DNA from: Brevibacillus brevis
GTDB taxonomy: Bacteria; Bacillota; Bacilli; Brevibacillales; Brevibacillaceae
Direction: 5' to 3'
NCBI RefSeq assembly: GCF_900637055.1
Contig: NZ_LR134338.1
Location: 4,057,001 to 4,121,000 of the forward strand
Length of the DNA: 64,000 nt
Within the stretch, counting starts at the first letter, position 1, and each line of letters begins with the position of its first letter. A program made the translations under genes and the position numbers. Shown here one piece after another: positions 1 through 8,023 of the stretch. The notes under the pieces were generated by a model. That model saw only the letters and a list, made by a program, of their open reading frames with translations. It was not told where the DNA came from and ran no database searches.

Positions 1-31
1 CATGAGCCAGTAACAAGCTATCGATATCCAT
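1..31 (-). CDS. Start of a small phage gene, truncated by the window edge
   Basis: An ATG at 31-29 opens a frame that stays open to the window edge, giving ten codons that read MDIDSLLLAH. An AAGGGGG ribosome binding site lies about nine bases upstream, between this ATG and the stop of the tail fibre gene. The position, directly after a tail fibre gene, is where Xkd-type phages carry small XkdX-like or holin-region proteins. Too little sequence is visible to name it. Confidence 0.55.
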   Translation of the reverse strand, partial: MDIDSLLLAH

Positions 32-45
32 TATGAAATGCCCCC

Positions 46-1146
46 TTAGAAGTTTGGTACTTTTGACGTAATCAAGCCGTCTGAATCATACGTAAAGGTC
101 CAGCTTTTCGTCTCCAGCGCCACGGTTCCAGCGTTGTTGTAATACGTCAATGAGAGGGTTTGGTAATTACCATTGGCATCAGGATTGGACAAAATGGATT
201 GGGCATAAATAGTACCGTCAGCTCTCTTGTGGTCTACCACCTTGTACAGCAGTTTCATTTCGTCCTTACTGCCTGCATACTGGCGCAAGTTATTATGCTG
301 GCTAACCAGATACCAAGGTGTCCATTTTCTCTGTGATCCGATATCCTGAGAAAACCGCTCATATGTCCCTGTGCCATCGAATGCGGTCATAACTTGATGA
401 ACCCATCTTGCTCCACCATCTTGACTATGGGAAGTAACTTGACAATAACGCCACCCATGAGTACCACCAGGGCAAGCGTTTAGCAAAAGGTTCCCGTCGT
501 AAAAACCAGTGGTTATTACATCGTTCCAGTCTCCAGTGACAGCTTGCGTTTTTCTTACATACTGGGCGTGCGGATCGCCTGAGTTGTTGTGGTTGCCAGT
601 GTGGAAAATTAGTTTGTCAGCAGAACCGAGAAATCCTTCTCCAGTTGTTAGGTCGATACTGAACCTATCAGAAACTTTCGCACCCGCACCATCTGTCTGT
701 TGCACAAACAACTTGTTCAAGTCATTCACGAAGGCGACCCCTTTTGCATCGGGAGTGCTGTCCTGCAATAAAAACCTTGGGGCTGTGTTGTTAATTTCGA
801 GTTGCCCTGTCATCCTGTCACCGTCACGTTTTACAGCATTCTCCAGAGTAGTACGAGGCTCCGTCTTCCAGTCTGATTTACCTGTGATTTTCTTAATCAT
901 GTTCGCCAGACCACCAAGCAAAGCTGACAATACCCCTGTATTCACAGGCGTTTTCGTCTGATCAATTGTCCGCTCTCCAATTTTTGCATCGGTTACGCTA
1001 TTATCAGGATGGTCTAACGTTGCGGCTGCTTTATGAGCTTCGAACATTGAATCGATGATATCCATATTTCCGTTTTGATCTTCAACGTTGTAGTTCTCCG
1101 TCGGAAACGGCTGCTTGAGTTTAAAATTAGGCGTATAATTCGGCAC
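46..1146 (-). CDS. Phage tail fibre protein with pyocin-knob-like domain
   Basis: The product has 366 residues and starts at a GTG behind GGGAGG. The N-terminal 90 residues look like a baseplate-attachment segment typical of Bacillales phage fibres (NVEDQNGNMDIID). A middle segment around residue 110 (DRMTGQLEINN) resembles the short repeat of long tail fibres. Residues about 205-285 (DWNDVITTGFYDG through RKWTPWYLVS) match the pyocin-knob pattern found in receptor-binding fibres. It is the last complete gene of the tail operon visible here and should decide adsorption to the host surface. The receptor cannot be predicted. Confidence 0.85.
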   Translation of the reverse strand: MPNYTPNFKLKQPFPTENYNVEDQNGNMDIIDSMFEAHKAAATLDHPDNSVTDAKIGERTIDQTKTPVNTGVLSALLGGLANMIKKITGKSDWKTEPRTTLENAVKRDGDRMTGQLEINNTAPRFLLQDSTPDAKGVAFVNDLNKLFVQQTDGAGAKVSDRFSIDLTTGEGFLGSADKLIFHTGNHNNSGDPHAQYVRKTQAVTGDWNDVITTGFYDGNLLLNACPGGTHGWRYCQVTSHSQDGGARWVHQVMTAFDGTGTYERFSQDIGSQRKWTPWYLVSQHNNLRQYAGSKDEMKLLYKVVDHKRADGTIYAQSILSNPDANGNYQTLSLTYYNNAGTVALETKSWTFTYDSDGLITSKVPNF

Positions 1147-1165
1147 TTGTCTTCCTCCCTTCTAT

Positions 1166-1708
1166 CTAAGGTAGCGTCGATGAGCGCAATTCTTCATGTG
1201 TCCTCGTCGCCAACTGGTTGTGTGTGTAACCCAATAGTTGCTCATATCGATTGAACAAATAAACATAAAGCACTGCCAAATGTGCTGGCTTAATATCTTC
1301 AATGGCGACCTTCACGTCTTCGATGTTCGGCGGGATTCCTACAATGCTAGAAAAAGTAATCGTGATGGTGCTGTTGGCGAATGCTACTTCCACCTGGCCG
1401 TTCGTCCAGCTATCCACCACCAACTTAATAAGAGCGGCGTCGACTTTTCCTGTCCCGCGCATTTTTGATTTGATAAGCGATCGGCGTTCATCAATCGGTT
1501 TGCTGGCATCAACAGGAATGCCTAGCTCCGTCTCATAGATAGATAAAGCCCATGTTGCGGAGTCAACAGACATTTGCCTATGCAAATCAGCGATAGCCGC
1601 ATCCCTGCTATCGAGCTGTTCGGCCTCTGTGTCAAAAATAGCTTTATATACTTTTGATTTTCGCTGGAACGGCTGTAATCGTTTTAGCATAGTATCCGAC
1701 CTAGACAT
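1166..1708 (-). CDS. Phage baseplate wedge protein, XkdU/YmfQ-like (DUF2313)
   Basis: This 180-residue protein follows the baseplate J-like gene and overlaps its 3' end by 8 bases. Its N-terminal pattern (MLKRLQPFQRKSKVYKAIFDTEAEQLD) and length fit the DUF2313 family, which includes XkdU of PBSX and gpI-type proteins of P2-like tails. The family connects the baseplate wedge to the tail fibre. The ATG has a GGGACGG ribosome binding site, and the fibre gene follows after 19 bases. The assignment rests on position plus family pattern. Confidence 0.85.
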   Translation of the reverse strand: MSRSDTMLKRLQPFQRKSKVYKAIFDTEAEQLDSRDAAIADLHRQMSVDSATWALSIYETELGIPVDASKPIDERRSLIKSKMRGTGKVDAALIKLVVDSWTNGQVEVAFANSTITITFSSIVGIPPNIEDVKVAIEDIKPAHLAVLYVYLFNRYEQLLGYTHNQLATRTHEELRSSTLP

Positions 1709-2759
1709 TGACAGTCACCGTCCCTACTACAGCCACTTCCTCGTAATTGATAGGCACATTCGCTGTACCATTGTTGACCAGGAGGTTGCTGTAGTCAGTC
1801 ACGCCCTCGCTATCCAAAATAGCCGCCCCTACCTTTGCGTAGCTGACAATCGCTTCGACGAACGCGATCTCTTTCAGGCGCTTTGTCAAACTTGCGGTGA
1901 TGTTTTGCGTCACCTGTTCTTGTGTATACCCTGGAGATAATGTCACGGTTACCGATACATTGATGTCTACTCCTGTTGCACTTACAACTGTGGTATAGGC
2001 TCCGATTGGAGCTGCGCCTTCCCCGAGCCCCTTTTTGCCTGGATCGATATGAGTCTGCGCGTCATTGATAATAGCCATACTTGCTGGTTGCTTATCACCA
2101 TCGATGATGACAACCTTCACCGTGTTGGGGCCCTCCCATAGCGGAATAACGCGGGCATCTCCCACGCCCGTTACTTCTTTTGCCCAGTTTTTATAGTGAG
2201 CCTTATTGGCGCTTGTAGCTGGTGTACGGATGCGCTCATAATACCGCTGGAGAAGGTCTTCATCTGACTCGGCATCGAAACCGTCTGTCATAGGTTCCGG
2301 GTTTGTTATGGAAGTAAAGCCGGGCAAAGTCACAGGGAACATCGTAATCGTGTTTGCCGGAACATTACCGGTACTACCCGCAATAACAGCTTGAGCCTTC
2401 ACTGTTCCTGACGTGGTGATTGTTTTCGTTTCGGTGATCCGGAATTGAACGCCGCCTGGCGTTTCACCCAAGTCGCCTAGATTGGCTGTACCAGTTCCAT
2501 GTAATAGTACATATCCAGAAGAAAAGGTCGCCTGTTTTCTATCAATTCCAGTGCGTTCCTTAATACGTTTTGCCAGCTCATCGCCAGACAAGTTTCCAAT
2601 ATCCAATTTTTCTTTTACGAAGCTAATAGCCTGATCTATTTTTTCGAATTGCTCTGCTGGCGGCACAAGAGCGTCATACATAAACGATCCTTGCCGCTTG
2701 TCGTGCTCATTAGATACAGTGTGAAGCATTTCAGAAAGGATTTGATCTTTGTCTGCCAC
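1701..2759 (-). CDS. Baseplate J-like protein (XkdT-like)
   Basis: The product has 352 residues and begins at GTG. It carries features of the baseplate J family (P2 gpJ, T4 gp6, PBSX XkdT), for example the conserved stretch around residues 160-185 with ESDEDLLQRYYERIRTPATS and the following NWAKEVTGVGDARVIP. The family forms the ring of the contractile-tail baseplate. The gene overlaps its downstream neighbour by 8 bases and its upstream neighbour by one base, as expected for translationally coupled tail genes. Confidence 0.92.
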   Translation of the reverse strand: MADKDQILSEMLHTVSNEHDKRQGSFMYDALVPPAEQFEKIDQAISFVKEKLDIGNLSGDELAKRIKERTGIDRKQATFSSGYVLLHGTGTANLGDLGETPGGVQFRITETKTITTSGTVKAQAVIAGSTGNVPANTITMFPVTLPGFTSITNPEPMTDGFDAESDEDLLQRYYERIRTPATSANKAHYKNWAKEVTGVGDARVIPLWEGPNTVKVVIIDGDKQPASMAIINDAQTHIDPGKKGLGEGAAPIGAYTTVVSATGVDINVSVTVTLSPGYTQEQVTQNITASLTKRLKEIAFVEAIVSYAKVGAAILDSEGVTDYSNLLVNNGTANVPINYEEVAVVGTVTVNV

Positions 2760-3196
2760 TATATGGATACCGTCCTTTCTACCGTGCCATAAATGCTAGA
2801 CACCTCAAAGTTGATCTCCAATCGGGAGCCTGTCTGTGAAAAAGAGAAGTTGTCCACCTTCGTGATCGCCTCGTTTTGCAATAAAGCCTCCCGAATCATC
2901 CTCTCGTATTCAGACCGAGAAAAGTCAGGATGAAAATTCTGGCCGATCAATGAGTGGTGCTCGCTGCCGTATTCGGTTTCTGCGTAGATCAAGCTCCTCT
3001 TAACAGTTCGGAGTATTTTCTCTATCCACACTTTGATGTACTCCAATCCGGTTACCTCGATCAGCTTTCCATCTTTTAAAACAAAATCACCCGCTACAAA
3101 GTCCCACAGATACGTTTTATGAACGGTCTGGGTCTTCATCTGCTGGGTGATCTGTGCTTGCGGTAAATCCAACTGAGCAATCTGTGGTAAACTCAT
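2759..3196 (-). CDS. Phage protein XkdS-like (DUF2634), baseplate wedge
   Basis: This 145-residue protein has the length and order of XkdS and T4 gp25-like baseplate components. The central segment with IEKILRTVKRSLIYAETEYG and the C-terminal half resembling FEVSSIYGTVERTVSI fit the DUF2634 pattern. The ATG is preceded by AAGGAG, and the gene overlaps the upstream DUF2577 gene by 4 bases. gp25-like proteins help trigger sheath contraction; that role is inferred from family membership. Confidence 0.85.
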   Translation of the reverse strand: MSLPQIAQLDLPQAQITQQMKTQTVHKTYLWDFVAGDFVLKDGKLIEVTGLEYIKVWIEKILRTVKRSLIYAETEYGSEHHSLIGQNFHPDFSRSEYERMIREALLQNEAITKVDNFSFSQTGSRLEINFEVSSIYGTVERTVSI

Positions 3197-3657
3197 TCAT
3201 CCGGCTCCTTCCATACACGATCTTTGACAAACCACAGTTTTAGCGATTCGTCTGGTTGCAAAATAACCTGGTCGCCCACTTTCAGCCCGTCGGTATACGT
3301 GATGGTTGCCTTGATCTTATTTTCCTGACTGTCAGGGTTATCCGTGATAGGAATATCCAGATTCGTGATACGTTCCTGTATAGTCCCACCTCTTCGATAA
3401 AACGTAATGGCTGCTGGATATTCCTCATCAAGTCCGGACATCTGTAGCTCCGTTAATTCGATGGTACGCTTGTAGCCGGGCATGAGACTTTCGCCAATAA
3501 TCAGGTGCCGCCTCTCTAAAACGATGCTTTCGCCGTACTGAATTTTGAGAGGTGTTACAGAAACAACCGTCCCGACCCGCGGAGCCGTACTCGGTGGGTT
3601 GCGGTTCTCATTGTACAAATCAACAATCAGTTTGGCCAGTCGGTCTTCACTACTCAC
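3193..3657 (-). CDS. XkdR-like baseplate-region protein (DUF2577)
   Basis: The product has 154 residues and starts at GTG behind AGGAGG. It lies between the XkdQ-like hub gene and the XkdS-like gene, the place of DUF2577 in PBSX-type tails. The pattern APRVGTVVSVTPLKIQYG near residue 25 and VGDQVILQP near residue 130 suggest an OB-like beta barrel, similar to spike or hub proteins. The exact structural role is not established from sequence alone. Confidence 0.8.
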   Translation of the reverse strand: MSSEDRLAKLIVDLYNENRNPPSTAPRVGTVVSVTPLKIQYGESIVLERRHLIIGESLMPGYKRTIELTELQMSGLDEEYPAAITFYRRGGTIQERITNLDIPITDNPDSQENKIKATITYTDGLKVGDQVILQPDESLKLWFVKDRVWKEPDE

Positions 3658-3668
3658 CTAATCGCCTC

Positions 3669-4685
3669 CTATTTCACGTCCTCGGGTAAAGCCAAGTCCA
3701 GTTGCATCGTATGCATTTGGTTCTTCACTTCATGCTTGGCGCTGGTAATCATAAATCGATTTTGCATACCAGTGACCGGCTCTGTTACATCGAGCAGACG
3801 GCCAGCCTTAAAAGCAACGTCACCCATTAGCTGGATGGTGTTTGTCTCGTGAATTCGTGCCAGCCTCTTCAATAGGATTCGAGAGACTTCCCTCGCTTTT
3901 GCGGCATCCTCTGCATCTATCTTGAATACCTCTTCCAGCAGACCGTATTTGCGTATTAGCCCCTCGTCCTGGGACATTGCCACGATCTCATACTTGGGCT
4001 TTGACTTTTCCTTCTCATCGCGCTCGATGAGGATTTTTACACGGTTTCGCATTTCTTCAATGGATCTCGTGCGATCCGCGCCTAACGGGTTTGTCATCAC
4101 GTCCATAGGTGCGATGTTCTCAGCCAGCTTGAAGGTGCCTTTGATGAGTAAATCTTTCATTTCCTCAAAATAGATTTTCCCTTGCCGCATCTCGACATTG
4201 TATCGTTTCCCGCTCCGGCGCTCATGGAGCTTGTAAATGGTTTCGATAATCTCGGCAGGACTTTTCTCTAAGAAAATATCGTCTATGATCGTCGGCATTT
4301 CCGGGACATTTCCGATTAGCATACCGAAATCGCTAAGAATCTTCGTAATGGCTTGTGAAGCCGGTATTTTATTAAACTGGTACACGCTTTTTGACTTTCC
4401 AAGATACCAGGCATAATCATATACGGTGTACGTAATCGCGCTGCGTCCCTGCCGACCTTCTTTTACAACCACACCACGGTTTATTTCTTCACCATCTTTG
4501 AGAAGCAGCACGACGTCGCCAAGATCACATGGGTTAACCGGGAACAATTTTGCGTCCGTCCAGTTCACATCAAAATTCATCGCGGACATCAGCGACAGAT
4601 TGGAGTCCCATGAGATACTGCCCACCAAGGGTGTGAGGTCATGGCTTTTCTGACCGTCGTTTTTGATTACTAGGACTTGAAACAT
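3669..4685 (-). CDS. XkdQ-like tail hub protein (late control D / gp27 type)
   Basis: This 338-residue protein begins with MFQVLVIKNDGQKSHDLTPLVGSISW, the typical opening of XkdQ-type hub proteins. They correspond to the P2 gpD / T4 gp27 baseplate hub that surrounds the tail tube tip. A good AGGAGC site precedes the ATG. It lies 4 bases after the XkdP-like gene. The family forms trimers that hold the spike and the tail lysozyme, but no lysozyme domain is visible in this window. Confidence 0.88.
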   Translation of the reverse strand: MFQVLVIKNDGQKSHDLTPLVGSISWDSNLSLMSAMNFDVNWTDAKLFPVNPCDLGDVVLLLKDGEEINRGVVVKEGRQGRSAITYTVYDYAWYLGKSKSVYQFNKIPASQAITKILSDFGMLIGNVPEMPTIIDDIFLEKSPAEIIETIYKLHERRSGKRYNVEMRQGKIYFEEMKDLLIKGTFKLAENIAPMDVMTNPLGADRTRSIEEMRNRVKILIERDEKEKSKPKYEIVAMSQDEGLIRKYGLLEEVFKIDAEDAAKAREVSRILLKRLARIHETNTIQLMGDVAFKAGRLLDVTEPVTGMQNRFMITSAKHEVKNQMHTMQLDLALPEDVK

Positions 4686-4689
4686 GGCC

Positions 4690-5112
4690 TCAGCTCCTTG
4701 CCGTGCTTACAAATGGAAATTCGGTCATCTGCAAAGTATAGTCAATATCACCGCTCCGCCCCACACTATGTTCGAAGTTCGTTATGGCAACCGCCATGTT
4801 CAGGGACTGTGCGCCGTTTGAGTCAACAATGACCAGTCTCACCGGAATCCGCATCTCGCGCCAGCGCTCAATTGTATTTACATAAGCCATTCCCCACATG
4901 CTGCGGTTTTGCAAGAAGGGATAGTCCCGGATCGGGAAAAAGCTCTTGATATCTACTGATCGAAGTCCTTTCAACCCGATCAGTAGAAGCGACTGCTGCA
5001 GCCCATCCACCTGTTCTGTGCCCCAAGGCGAAGGTACGTTGTAATCGGCTGGAGGCACAGGAAGTTGCATGACCTCTGCATTGTTGTTAATCGACAAAAA
5101 CACGTTGATCAA
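4690..5112 (-). CDS. XkdP-like baseplate/tail-tube initiator protein, without LysM domain
   Basis: I place the start at a TTG (5112) behind GGGGGTG. An in-frame GTG at 5136 would overlap the tape measure gene and lacks a site at good spacing. The product is about 140 residues. The segment with PVPPADYNVPSPWGTEQVD and the later IPVRLVIVDSNG fits the N-terminal part of XkdP, a gp53-like protein that links the baseplate to the tail tube. Bacillus XkdP usually carries a C-terminal LysM domain, which is absent here. Confidence 0.75.
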   Translation of the reverse strand: MINVFLSINNNAEVMQLPVPPADYNVPSPWGTEQVDGLQQSLLLIGLKGLRSVDIKSFFPIRDYPFLQNRSMWGMAYVNTIERWREMRIPVRLVIVDSNGAQSLNMAVAITNFEHSVGRSGDIDYTLQMTEFPFVSTARS

Positions 5113-5123
5113 GTCAGCACCCC

Positions 5124-6944
5124 CTACGTACTCCACATATGACGCTCAATTCGTCCGAGTAAGCTGTCTGCCAAATCTACCGGGCTTAAATTATCACGTA
5201 ACGTCGCCTTTGTATTCTTGTCTGTTGCCTTGGTATTTCCGGCTGTAGCGTCAGTGTTAAACGCTAACGCATTCGTATTTGCATTCAGCGCGTCCGTCAG
5301 CTTCTTGTCGCGTTGTCCGCTTGCCTCACGCTGCTCTTTCCTAGTTTGGTTCAGGTCATCTTGGAATCCGGTATTTGCTTTTGCTGCTGAAAAATCAACC
5401 TGGGGAATGATGCTCTTTGTTTCCCATTTCGGCATCTTCGCATCGAATTGAGCAGCACCAAAATTGACATCGATTCGTTGCCCGCCGACTGCTTCCAAAG
5501 CTGCGTTGATCGGAGCCAACATATTTTTAGCGCCCCATTCCGCAGCAGAAACAATCCCGTTCCACATCATCGCAGCGCCGAACCCAATTCCTTTCCATGC
5601 AAAATCGTATGCACTTAAAAGTGTGTTGGCTAGGCCAATCGAATTGTTTACACCCTGCTCTGTATAGTCCACGACACCGTTCCACAGTTCTTTAGCGGCC
5701 TGTTTGACGGTATCCCAGTTTTGCACGACATAAATTCCGGCTGTAACCAGGAGTCCTAGCAGCGTAATAACAAAGCCGATCGGGTTGGCTGCCATGACCA
5801 CATTGAGCCCCATTTGCGCAGCTCGCATTATCCCGATCTGTCCGGACGTTACCATCGCCGCTGTGCCCATTAATCCTGTTCTCATGGCAGCAAAGGATGA
5901 TTCTTTGCCAAATAACGCGGTGGTAAGTGTAGCGGCTGCAACAGCAATCTTATAGACCACAAGCGATCCAGTAACCCCGTAGACAACAGGCCCAATTACG
6001 GACCAGTTACCAGAAACGAATACCGCAATATCGCTCATTACCCCGAATGTGGATTTCGCAGCATTGTAGACGGTCATTAACCCAGCAGAGAAACTGGCTC
6101 CCCAGGCTGCCGCGCTGTCACTGGATAGAAACGCCTGTATTCCTCTCAGGTCATCCTTGAGAGCAAGAAACAGAGGCGATGTCAATTCAGCCAACTTTCG
6201 CGTTCCTGACTCTTTAATGTTGGCAAGAGTGTACTCAAAAGTGTCTGACATGGACTTCATGGAGCCGCCAAAACGTTTCTCCAAACCAGTCATGATGGCC
6301 GGCAGAGCCTTGTCCGCAAAAAGCTCTCCGTTTTCGGCCATCTTCATTAGCTCGGCTTTTGATTTCCCTAACTCCTGTGACAACAGGTCCCATCCAGCGA
6401 CACCGCGTTCCGCTAATTGGTTCATTTCCTCTGCGGATACTTTTCCTTTGGTTTGGATTTGACCGATCGCCAAAGCAATTCCTTTTAACTGATCTGTATT
6501 TCCTCCCACTGCCGCTACCGTATCACCAAGTCGCTGTAACATCGGGATAACCTGGCTACCAGCAAAACCCATGCCCAGCAAAGTTTTCGCTGATTGCTGC
6601 ATGCCCTCAAAGTCAAACGGGGATGTCTCAGCTAATACTTGTAAATCCTTCACCATCTTCTTTGCATCTTCGGCGGATTTTAATAGGATGCTAAAGGATC
6701 GTTCCGCTGTCTCGGCTGTCATATTCGCTTTCACGCCAATTCCGACCATGGCTGTTGTTGCGGCTCCAATGGCGACAGCGGCCATGCCTGCACCTGACTT
6801 AATCGATGACCAAGTTTCAACGCCAACGTTTTTCAGGTCCTTCAAATGCTTTTTATAGGCGACTGTGCCGCCAATAATCTTTTGTAGGGTCCCTGTTACC
6901 CCGTCTTTGAGTACAAGGGTTTTGCTAATGTCTTTTGCGCTCAC
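5124..6944 (-). CDS. Phage tail tape measure protein (XkdO-like)
   Basis: The product has about 606 residues. I choose the GTG at 6944 behind GGGGAGGA; an upstream TTG at 6980 is possible but has no comparable site. The N-terminal third contains the tape-measure pattern AETSPFDFEGMQQSAKTLLG and the RGVAGWDLLSQ segment. Two hydrophobic stretches follow near the middle (around IGPVVYGVTGSLVVY and NPIGFVITLLGLLV), as in many tape measures. The protein sets tail length and occupies the tail lumen. It is short for the class, which suggests a short contractile tail. Confidence 0.92.
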   Translation of the reverse strand: MSAKDISKTLVLKDGVTGTLQKIIGGTVAYKKHLKDLKNVGVETWSSIKSGAGMAAVAIGAATTAMVGIGVKANMTAETAERSFSILLKSAEDAKKMVKDLQVLAETSPFDFEGMQQSAKTLLGMGFAGSQVIPMLQRLGDTVAAVGGNTDQLKGIALAIGQIQTKGKVSAEEMNQLAERGVAGWDLLSQELGKSKAELMKMAENGELFADKALPAIMTGLEKRFGGSMKSMSDTFEYTLANIKESGTRKLAELTSPLFLALKDDLRGIQAFLSSDSAAAWGASFSAGLMTVYNAAKSTFGVMSDIAVFVSGNWSVIGPVVYGVTGSLVVYKIAVAAATLTTALFGKESSFAAMRTGLMGTAAMVTSGQIGIMRAAQMGLNVVMAANPIGFVITLLGLLVTAGIYVVQNWDTVKQAAKELWNGVVDYTEQGVNNSIGLANTLLSAYDFAWKGIGFGAAMMWNGIVSAAEWGAKNMLAPINAALEAVGGQRIDVNFGAAQFDAKMPKWETKSIIPQVDFSAAKANTGFQDDLNQTRKEQREASGQRDKKLTDALNANTNALAFNTDATAGNTKATDKNTKATLRDNLSPVDLADSLLGRIERHMWST

Positions 6945-6987
6945 ATAGTCCTCCCCCCGCTTCTGTGACCTGTCTTTCAAGACACGT

Positions 6988-7011
6988 AAAAAGGGCGGAA
7001 TTTATCCGCCC
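6988..7011 (-). terminator. Intrinsic terminator inside the tail operon
   Basis: On the - strand a GGGCGG stem pairs with CCGCCC across a 7-base loop and is followed by TTTTT. It lies between the tail chaperone and the tape measure gene and covers the stop codon of the -1 frameshift product. It could lower tape-measure expression relative to the chaperone. Confidence 0.7.
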
Positions 7012-7546
7012 AACTTTTTGCTCTCTTCTTTCAGGTGTACAAGAATGGACTGCATCATAAATCTTTTCGTAAGCAAATCCAAGTTTAATAAATAATCGAG
7101 GGCGAAACCGCGCTGCACATAGTGGTGCAGAAAGTAAAAATCGGCATCGCCCTCGATTAGTTTTTTAATTCAGTGTCAACTTTTCGCACGCCTACTTGAT
7201 ATCCTGCAAGTTGCAAGGCGAGTCCGCCAATCGCAGCAATCTCACCCGGTCGAAAAATTATTGAAACAATGTCTATTGGTTCTACACATCCGTACGCCTG
7301 CTGCAGCGAAGCGTCTTTCAAATTTGGCTCACTCACACAATGATAAACAAGATGGTGGTCGGCCATTTCGCTTTGCGCTTCGTCATGAACCATAATTAGT
7401 GCTTCCGTTGCAATCGCTTTACTCGGTTCTTGGACGGTAATTTCTCCATCCAACGACTCCACATACAGAGTAATCGTTTTTGCCTTCCGTTTTTTGATTT
7501 GTTCTTTTTGAGCGATCAAATCTGCAATTGTAATTTTTTTGGACAT
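7002..7546 (-). CDS. Frameshift extension of the tail assembly chaperone (gpGT-type fusion)
   Basis: Reading the XkdN-like gene at 7157-7546 and slipping back one base at the heptamer A AAA AAC (7166-7160) continues for 52 more codons to a TAA at 7004-7002. The fusion would have 181 residues. The extension starts LIEGDADFYFLHHYVQRG and has the compact, aromatic and acidic look of the T-extension in other tail chaperones. An immediate zero-frame TAA follows the heptamer. The fusion is known in lambda and many other tailed phages as the form that loads tube protein on the tape measure. It is inferred here from the site and the open frame. Confidence 0.8.
7093..7166 (-). promoter_or_regulatory. 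Programmed -1 ribosomal frameshift signal
   Basis: The slippery heptamer AAAAAAC (7166-7160) sits in the correct phase (TTA AAA AAC TAA). Starting one base later is a perfect 13-base inverted repeat: arm 7159-7147 pairs with arm 7105-7093. Inside its loop is a second hairpin, CTGCAC pairing with GTGCAG. The pairs nearest the heptamer are A-T, so the effective spacer could be a few bases. Confidence 0.85.
7157..7546 (-). CDS. Tail assembly chaperone, XkdN-like (unshifted form)
   Basis: This 129-residue protein lies between the tube and tape measure genes, the position of XkdN/gpG chaperones. The ATG follows GGAGG. The sequence is mixed alpha-helical (MSKKITIADLIAQKEQIKKR) without membrane segments. 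Tail chaperones of this class are needed in assembly but are absent from the finished virion. The zero frame ends with LKN at a slippery site, which gives a second, longer product. Confidence 0.85.
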   Translation of the reverse strand: MSKKITIADLIAQKEQIKKRKAKTITLYVESLDGEITVQEPSKAIATEALIMVHDEAQSEMADHHLVYHCVSEPNLKDASLQQAYGCVEPIDIVSIIFRPGEIAAIGGLALQLAGYQVGVRKVDTELKN

Positions 7547-7572
7547 TTTTATTCCTCCATCTTTGGGGATTA

Positions 7573-8004
7573 TTATGGGAGCATGTCAATCATTTCGTAA
7601 TCACTGAACTTGAATGGTATTTCCTCGCTACCAGTCGTTTTTAACTCAAACTTTAGAAGCATAAACTCAGAAATCGTCACATCATGGATTGCCACCCGTT
7701 CAGCCCCACTCGCTCCTGGGTCTTCCACTTTGCCGACAATCGAAAATCGAGGATATTTCCCTTGCTTCACGTCTGCAGCCATTTTACGTTGCACGCGTGA
7801 ATGGATTTTCTTGATTGTCATGGAACCTTCGCCTGCCCACCCAAGCTCCTTTTGGTAGGTAGCAGGATCATTTGCAAAGGTGACATCCTCAGAGTTAATC
7901 GTCACCTTTGCTTCAAAGCTATCTACTTCCGCCCACAGTTCACCGTCTACCCAAACACGGCCGTACGTCCCATTCACGATTTTTCGGGAATCATTTCTTG
8001 CCAT
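7573..8004 (-). CDS. Phage tail tube protein (XkdM-like, DUF2001)
   Basis: The product has 143 residues. The opening MARNDSRKIVNGTYGRVWVDG and the repeated beta-strand pattern with LWAEVDSFEAKVTINSEDV fit the XkdM family, the inner tube of contractile tails. It follows the sheath gene by 19 bases, the usual pairing. The ATG has AAAGGACGG upstream. Together with the sheath it defines a myovirus-type tail. Confidence 0.9.
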   Translation of the reverse strand: MARNDSRKIVNGTYGRVWVDGELWAEVDSFEAKVTINSEDVTFANDPATYQKELGWAGEGSMTIKKIHSRVQRKMAADVKQGKYPRFSIVGKVEDPGASGAERVAIHDVTISEFMLLKFELKTTGSEEIPFKFSDYEMIDMLP

Positions 8005-8023
8005 TCAGATCACCGTCCTTTCC

